64,000 nucleotides of DNA from Cyrtodaria siliqua (taxonomy: Eukaryota; Mollusca; Bivalvia; Adapedonta; Hiatellidae), in assembly GCA_037043455.1 (NCBI GenBank), contig JAWPHD010008245.1, positions 53,604 through 117,603 on the forward strand, written 5' to 3'. Made by a program: the position numbers and the translations under genes. How positions within the stretch are numbered: position 1 is the stretch's first letter; each line of letters begins with the position of its first letter. Positions 57,637 through 64,000 of the stretch are shown in pieces. The notes beneath the pieces are model-generated. The model saw only the letters and a program-made list of their open reading frames with translations. It had not been told where the DNA came from and did not search any database.

Positions 57637-58370
57637 TTTGGCGGTGCCACGCGGCATGTGGCATACACATGCCGAGTGGCATGTGGCGGTACACATGCCG
57701 AGTGGCATGTGGCGCTATTTCGCGGACACAGCATAATGTTGTTAAAATATTCTAAGAACTTTGTTATTTTCTATGCAAGAAGTTTTTAATTTTAAGACTT
57801 GTCTTTGTGAACATCTGTTCCCAGGGTTTACACTGTACAGTATTCTAAGAACTTTGTTATTTTCTATGCAAGAAGTTTTTAATTTTAAGGCTTGTCTTTG
57901 TGAACATCTGTTCCCAGGGTTTACACTGTACAGTGGTCAGTTACAATTTAAGTAATAGATAGAGTATGGTTTCATTGAGTTGGTTCATTTAAACATCGAG
58001 ATGGGCGTAGTCCATCGAGGTGTTTAAATTAACCAACGAGATGAAACCATACTCTATTTGTTTTGTAGCATGTCCATTTCAGCTCTATTTCAGTTATTCT
58101 AACTGTTATTCTCACTGTTATTCTCACAGTTATTCTGACAGGTCTTATTTTCAATTAAACGATTTACACCTGTGCCTGAACAAAGAGAATTGTCTGTGAC
58201 CATGCTACAAACTTAGTTTGGACTATGAACATTGGATTTACCTGAAATGTTCCAGTTTGATTAACTACACATTTTATTTTACACTATATATTGTTGAAGC
58301 CATGACCAGCTTATTCCAATAAATATAAACTAGTAACATTTTGTTTTATTTGTAACCCATCTTAAATAAT
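57637..58370. mobile_element. insertion inside retrotransposon 3' UTR: repeats and a palindrome
   Basis: It is absent from the sister copy at 61350. It contains GGCATGTGGC / CACATGCCGAGTGG repeats (57640-57715), a 91-bp perfect or near-perfect tandem duplication (about 57750-57932, with TTCTAAGAACTTTGTTATTT), and a palindrome of about 100 bp at 57963-58063. No coding capacity. Confidence 0.55.
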
Positions 58371-58980
58371 AAAATATTTGAGATTTTGGGCCGATATCGG
58401 CCTATGAGACACTAATTTATACAAATCAATGCATGTATATTAAAATACAGCTAAAACAGAAAACATAAAACATGTAAAACATGCAAAACGAACAGTTAGC
58501 ATTAACTTAAGACATTTTAATTTGACTATGTTTAATCGAGATGCAAGTTATATTAAGATTCTTTCTGTTTTTAAGGGTTTGCAATTAACTGTTCGTTAAG
58601 GCAGGTTCAATAAAGTGCCGATTGTGTGTTATTTTGGGTCTTTTAAAATGTAGATAACACTCATTCTTAAGAAAAATCAAATATTATGTAGTTTAAAATT
58701 AGTTTAAAATATAATAACTTAGAATTTGCAAACATTAAAATAAAATAGTTAGATTAATATGGTACTTCTCCTTCTGTTCATTTTACATAGCGTTGAAGAT
58801 ATCTTAAATTGACGTTTTTCATTTTTCATAAGAAAACCCAATTTTTCTGATGGCAGAAAAGTATAAAACGAAGTGTCGATAAGCGAAGCGGCTTGGAAAA
58901 GTTCATACCGGATATCATCATACAATTTATCAAAAAATGAGTTTCATCTTCCACCTCACTTAAGTTACAGTATTTGCAAA
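58371..58980 (-). repeat. 3' UTR of retrotransposon family A
   Basis: AGATTTTGGGCCGATATCGG, GATGCAAGTTATATTAAGAT and TAATATGGTACTTCTCC are shared with 61377-61790. It continues into the coding fragment at 58981. Confidence 0.75.
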
Positions 58981-59607
58981 TTATTTCGTTAAAGGAGTTT
59001 TTGGACGGGTGTACCTTCCAGTTTCTACAGCTAAATATAAATTACAGCATCTGAATTTGGATAACGTTTTCCGTTGGCCCCTTGATAAGTTCATTTTAGC
59101 ATATAATTCCGTTTTAAATATACACTTATATGTTCTATAAGTTCTTAACTTGTTTCCATTTGTATTATTACCATTACTATTTAATTTCTGCTCCCATTTA
59201 CCATGCTCCTTATCTATTAGTTTTTGTCTAACAATATTAATACACACAACTTTATATGACTTTTCACATAACATGCAATATTGTATTTCTAGATCATTTA
59301 TAAATGCTGACATGCTCTTTTCCCATGATTTGCTTATATTCAATGACCATTTATGAATGATGTTACACAATCTATTTTCTGGCATGCATTTTAATCTGCA
59401 CCATAATCTTGCAGTCTCTATCTTTTGTTTAACAATGCATGACTCCATTCCTATATCACCACGGGTAGCTATATTGGATGCATGTTTACTTGTACCTAAG
59501 AAATATCTACATGCTTTATTTATGACTATTTCAACGTCCGTAAAATATCGTTGACCCCAGATTCCTGCGCAATAATACAGTACAGGTTCAACAAGTGTTT
59601 CAATCAA
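58981..59607 (-). pseudogene. retrotransposon family A, RT C-terminal fragment
   Basis: 208 residues open: LVEPVLYYCAGIWGQRYFTD, KACRYFLGTSKHASNIATRG, ARLWCRLKCMPENRLCNIIH, then LSKFRCCNLYLAVETGRYTR. The 'P-L-Y-GIWG' block is the RT thumb start, so the copy is 5'-truncated at about 59607, as is usual for target-primed reverse transcription. Confidence 0.75.
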
Positions 59608-61100
59608 CCTTTAATATACATCATATTTTCATTCCACCTATACTGATGCATATTCGGTCTATTCCAATAGTATTTTTTAATAAATTGTTTTCTCAGATCG
59701 GAGTATAACGGGCATTCTAACATGAAATGAAACTCATCTTCTAAAATATTACAAACACAACATTTTCTCTCATTTATCGGTGTTCTGTTTGGTTTATTCC
59801 ATCGTCCTGCTTCGATTTGTAATCTATGAGATGAGACTCTTAATTTAGTCAAAGCAATTCTAAATTTTGATATGTTACATACTGTGAGGTATGGCTGAAA
59901 TCTAAAACTACATATATTATTATAAAATAAAGCTCTACTTGAATCAGTTAATCTACTATTCCAACTTTGTACAAAGTTGTCATTTAATCTTTGTTTAAAT
60001 ATGCATAAAAACAGTTTTACGTTACCAACACCTTGCGTTAACCATATATCATTAAACCCCATTCGATAAAACATTTCTCTTACCGAGGAAGCCCAATTCT
60101 TTATATTTGGTTTCACATGTATATCATATAACATCAGATCATATATTTTCTTAACATATTTGTTTTCATTTCTATTTAATATTTTTAACCAATACTTTAT
60201 GATATTATAATGTCGCTTAATACCCAGAGGTTTTCTACCTAATTCTCCGTATATATAAAATCGTTTTTGTGTTGTCTTTTTTCACTCCCAAAAATTCGTT
60301 TACAAAATTGTAAATGAACCCTTTCAATGTCATTCGCCTGATTGAAGCCCCATACTTCTGACCCATAATTCAGAATAGGAGTAATTAATTTATCAAATAA
60401 ATCTAATTCTATGTTCAATCGGTAATTCCGTAAATTTATAAAGACATTTATTCATTTTAAATATTGCCTTTAACGCTTGACCTGCGAGTGTTGATTGAGC
60501 ATACGCGAATGATCCTCCAGTTGTAAAAAACGTTACCCAGGTAGCTGAATCTATTAACAATATCTAGAAACAGTATCATTGTAATAAAAAATGAATATCT
60601 CGTGGCAGAGAACCACCTTTTTTAAAATATCATTATCTTTGTTTTTAAAGGGGTTAACAACAAGTTTCCACCTTCGACAGTAGTCTGCCATGCTATTTAA
60701 ACTATTTTGTAAACTTCCCTTACTATTTGCAAAAATAACTATAATCATCAGCATATAATATTAGAAAACATTTTTAAACATATTAACGTCAATTCCTTCA
60801 ATACCATTTGTTTTGTGAATGTTTCTTCAATATCATTTAAAAAACATCGAAAACAAAAAAGGGAGATAAACACTCTCCCTGACGGACACCCAGCAACTAT
60901 ACTCATCACTCAGTGAGTTGCAATACTTAACTCGAGATTTAACAGACTCATACATTGAATGAATAATGTTAAAGATTTTACCTCGAATTCCTAGATTGAT
61001 CATTTTATAATAGCTGCTGCCGTGTGTGCTGATTATAATGTGTTTTAAGAGTTAAGAAGACTTCGTCTTTGCATTTAGGAATATTATATCAGAGACGTAT
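59604..61100 (-). pseudogene. non-LTR retrotransposon family B, RT to C-terminus
   Basis: From high to low coordinates: IRGKIFNIIHSMYESVKS, a VRQGECLSP-like motif near 60880 (RT palm), FANSKGSLQNSLNSMADYCR (after the catalytic site, 60554-60754), thumb sequence, then NWASSVREMFYRMGFNDIWL and the Cys motif KCCVCNILEDEFHFMLECPL (59604-60134). The frame is broken several times. It is the same family as the copy at 51976-54310 (shared NWAS-V motif). Confidence 0.8.
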
Positions 61101-61234
61101 TATACCACTTAAATTACTGATCATACGTAGAATATATGCACTTTCATAAAAAAAATCAGTTGGTGGTATAAATTAAATCAAGTCTTTTGAATCGAATTAC
61201 AAAGTCCTCCTTAAAAACCAAGACCTGTCTGCTA

Positions 61235-61303
61235 TAGAAGAAGAAGAAAAAAAAAAAGAAGAAGAAGAAGAAGAAGAAGAAGAAGAAGAAGAAGAAGAAA
61301 GAT
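61235..61303. repeat. (GAA)n microsatellite
   Basis: About 20 GAA units; on the minus strand it forms the TTC tail of retrotransposon family A. Confidence 0.9.
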
Positions 61304-61790
61304 AAATGTTTATTAAAGTGTCACAAATCAGCATATAGCATATACAACGTTCAGTACAACATATTAAAAATATATGAGATTTTGGGCCGATATCGGGCCC
61401 GATATTGGGCTCTATGAGACCACTAAATACATACAAATCAATGATTGTAAATTAAGGTACACTGCTAAAAACATAAAATATGTAAAAACATGTATTAACG
61501 AACAGTAAGGCTTAAGGCAATTTAATTTGTCTATTTTTTAATCGAGATGCAAGTTATATTTAGATTCTTTCTATGTTTAAAGAATTTGAAAACTAACTGT
61601 TCGTTAAAGCAGATTCAATAAAACGTCGATTGTGTGTTATTTTTGGTTCTTTTGAAATCTAAATAACACTCAATTCTTAAGAAAATTCAAACATTATGGA
61701 GTTTAAAAAATGGTTTAAAACTATAATTAACTTAGAATTTGCAAACAGTAAAATAAAATAGATTAATATGGTACTTCTCCGTCTGTTCAT
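61304..61790 (-). repeat. 3' UTR of retrotransposon family A, second copy
   Basis: Aligns with 58371-58790 (GATGCAAGTTATATTTAGAT, TAATATGGTACTTCTCC) and continues after 61983. Confidence 0.75.
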
Positions 61791-61983
61791 CCCCCAGCGG
61801 CTTTTTTTTGCCACTGACCATTTCCATTGCGGTAGCCCTATTGTCAACCATTTTGTGTTTTGTGATTATGTCTTATTTGGCATTTTATTCATCTTTAAAT
61901 TTGTTCTTTGTTTCTGTGTGTGTTTGTGGTTGACTGTCGTCCTTGAATGGTGCTTTTTTCCTGTTCGATTTTTATCTCTATAT
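61791..61983 (-). mobile_element. 193-bp insertion with a visible empty site
   Basis: The uninserted sequence TTCATTTTACATAGCG exists at about 58777-58792. Here it is split into TTCAT and TTTACATAG by 193 bp that start CCCCCAGCGGC and end TCTCTATAT. Other copies are at 50860-51037 and 51680-51835. It resembles the 3' end of the retroelement at 51045-51975, so it may be a SINE-like derivative or a truncated copy. Confidence 0.75.
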
Positions 61984-62400
61984 TTTACATAGCATTGACG
62001 ATATCTTAAATTAAAAAAAAAAAACGAATTAAAAAACATCTAAACATTCGTTAAACCAAAAACCAAGGTATTTTGTAGCATTTTGAAATGTCTACAGATT
62101 TATCACCAAGCATGAAAACAAAGGATGACATTTTCTTTCGTTTTTGGCCTAAAATGCATGCCTTTAGTTTTTTCCGTGGTTTACGGCCAGACGCCATTTA
62201 TTGCACCAGTCGTTAAGTTTACTTAACATAAGTTGTAGCTCACCTTCTGTTTCAGCTATTAAAAACAATATCATCTGCATACAACAATATTGATAATCGA
62301 AAACACCGTCAACCATTTACACCAAGGTTCATTTTGGTTTATATCGTTAGCCAAATCAATTGATATACAATGAAAATAATGTCGAGGATAAATTAAAGCC
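61984..62400 (-). pseudogene. small RT fragment with YADD site
   Basis: On the minus strand near 62285-62260 LLYADDIV is read, then a broken frame with LKACILGQKRKKMSS-like residues, as after the RT catalytic site. Heavily degraded. Confidence 0.6.
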
Positions 62401-62406
62401 TTGCTT

Positions 62407-62965
62407 AAAGGGAATGTAGCGACACAGCCCAACAAACTCTGTTATTGAGAGTTCTGAAAAACTTGGGGAAAACGTGAAAGAATGTTCATAATCGGATGAT
62501 AAAACAAATAGATATGACCATTTGAAGGATGTTCTAAAACGGATATTGGAGAGGCCATTTTTTAGAAACTATGACGTCATAGTTCCAAATTACCATATAT
62601 GGAATATTGATAAATATCATTTAAAGCAAATAAAATCTCTGCAAATGAATGCAAAATTCTGTACTGGCCATTATAAAAGTATTGTTTGCCATCAAGTACA
62701 CGTAATTTTTCATACAGTTGCTGTCATTTCCCCCACAATAAATCAATAAAATATTCATATTTATAAAATATCCCATATATGGTCCTTTTAGAACTGTGAT
62801 GTCATAGCTCTAAAAAATAGCGGCTTCCATATCCATTTCAACAGAACCTTTAAATGGTCATATCTTCTTTGTTTATCATCCGATTTTGATAATTCTTTCA
62901 CCCTTTTACAAGTTTTTTTTCAGAACTCTCAATAATAACGATTGCTTGGCTGTTAATTCCTTTTT
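62407..62965. mobile_element. long-TIR MITE, copy 3
   Basis: AAAGGGAATGTAGCGACACA at the left. The right arm has the inverse of ATCGGATGATAAAACAAATA and CATATATGG. The left arm has TATGACGTCATAG; the right arm has the decayed TGATGTCATAG. Diverged relative of the copies at 35545 and 37287. Confidence 0.65.
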
Positions 62966-63590
62966 TGGACAGGGAACCAGTCTGTTAAGAAAGCATTCAC
63001 CTTAATGGCGCATGAAACAGAACATCTAATCTACAGTCCCTTGTTAAAAGAAAACCATTTGTCTGCATGTTGAAGTATGTACTCTATTGTTTTTCTTTAG
63101 AAATTAATTGCATCATTAATTTAAATGTCGCGTACTCAAATTTCCATTTTATATTTATTGTTTTTCGCATGCTTTTTTATGATTTTTTAGTTAAAAAGAA
63201 TTTGGAGGCCTGTAACTGCATCGTATAAATCGATAGCCTTACCTGGACGACAAATTGTTTCAGTATAAATACAGCGTGAGTAATGTAGTGTCAAATCCCC
63301 CAACATATATTGCGGGGCCCTAATATACGCTTTCAGGGGAATCCGAAAACGTATGTTGCAATATACGCTATTAAAAGGAATCAAAAGAATCTGAATAAGT
63401 GTACCGCAATTTACCATAGACGTTTATATCCATGATATAACGCACAGTAATCACTATCTTATATATCGAATCAGCTTGATCACTGGTTAGTATACATATC
63501 GGGTGTTGACAAAATTATGTTATAAATGCATACAATATTTAAAAATCATATAAACTAATCACAACAATCTAAGTTTGTATTTGTGGTAAA
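62966..63590. other. no gene; dispersed repeat
   Basis: 63215-63290 is the reverse complement of 44590-44650 (CTTACCTGGACGACAA). The rest is unrecognised. Confidence 0.55.
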
Positions 63591-63935
63591 AATCTTCCTG
63601 GTCAAAATCGTATTTTTGTAATAAGTCAAATCAATACTCAAGTGAAAATCGTACTCATTTTTAAAAAAGATATTTTATATTTTAACATTCATATTTTAAT
63701 GTCTTTTTTATTATTTAAAATAAATTAAAAATATACTTCAAATTTTCTTTTTATTATAATAAGATAGATCAAAAAATAATCAATAATCAACTGAAATTAG
63801 ATTAATTTCTAATGAAAATAAATTAATGAGTACGATTTGACTTATTTCAAAATGGCAATGAGTACGATTTGACCAAAAATGGGGGTGATTTGACTTAAAT
63901 ACGAGTTGACTTAAGTTCGATTTGACCGGATACCA
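63591..63935. mobile_element. probable foldback MITE
   Basis: GGTCAAAATCGTATTTTTGT, AAGTCAAATC and AATCGTACTCATT on the left are mirrored by AATGAGTACGATTTGACTTA and TTCGATTTGACCGG on the right. Very AT-rich centre. Confidence 0.6.
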
Positions 63936-64000
63936 TTTTATTATAACTATTTGCATATTTTTGGCAACATGATTGTGGTGTCCTTCTTGGAATCTAAGAC

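Overview
This is a nuclear genome window from an invertebrate animal, most likely a bivalve mollusc. The evidence is a four-exon host gene with spliceosomal introns, tRNA-derived SINEs of types I recognise from bivalves, fragments of non-LTR retrotransposons, many inverted-repeat elements and several tandem arrays. The species cannot be named from the sequence.

One host gene runs on the minus strand from 44052 to 16555. It is a homologue of myotrophin (MTPN/V-1), the small ankyrin-repeat regulator of actin capping protein. Four exons (43984-44052, 36827-36943, 35414-35497, 16555-16641) join in phase 0 with GT/AG borders and give 118 residues, the length of vertebrate myotrophin. The introns are full of repeats.

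The last intron (about 18.8 kb) holds the main item: a complete 14.57-kb Maverick/Polinton-type element (adintovirus-like provirus) at 17809-32380. It has terminal inverted repeats of about 270-300 bp whose outer 212 bp are identical, and is flanked by a 6-bp TATATA duplication. It carries a DDE integrase, a protein-primed family-B DNA polymerase with an internal Zn/HNH-type motif, an A32-like packaging ATPase, a double-jelly-roll major capsid protein broken by two single-base frameshifts, a probable penton protein, a Cys/His zinc-ribbon protein, a possible ssDNA-binding protein and eight unnamed proteins, most with membrane segments or coiled coils. One of those eight is also frameshifted. 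The genes are packed in head-to-head and tail-to-tail pairs with 38-71 bp between most divergent starts. Replication and integration genes are open while two virion-type genes are broken. I find no adenain-like protease.

Other regions: 1-5.1 kb has SINEs and short duplications; 5.2-12.4 kb has degenerate and 320-bp tandem repeats in both orientations; 12.4-16.5 kb is mostly unique AT-rich DNA. At 32.5-35.2 kb lie a 39-bp x5 repeat and a satellite of about 77 copies of a 28-bp unit. At 35.5-44 kb the introns hold long-TIR MITEs and a second 320-bp array. At 44-49 kb there are tandem duplications and a 1.4-kb foldback element. At 49-64 kb there is a graveyard of nested retroelements, a TTAA-flanked element, a possible solo LTR and further inverted-repeat elements.
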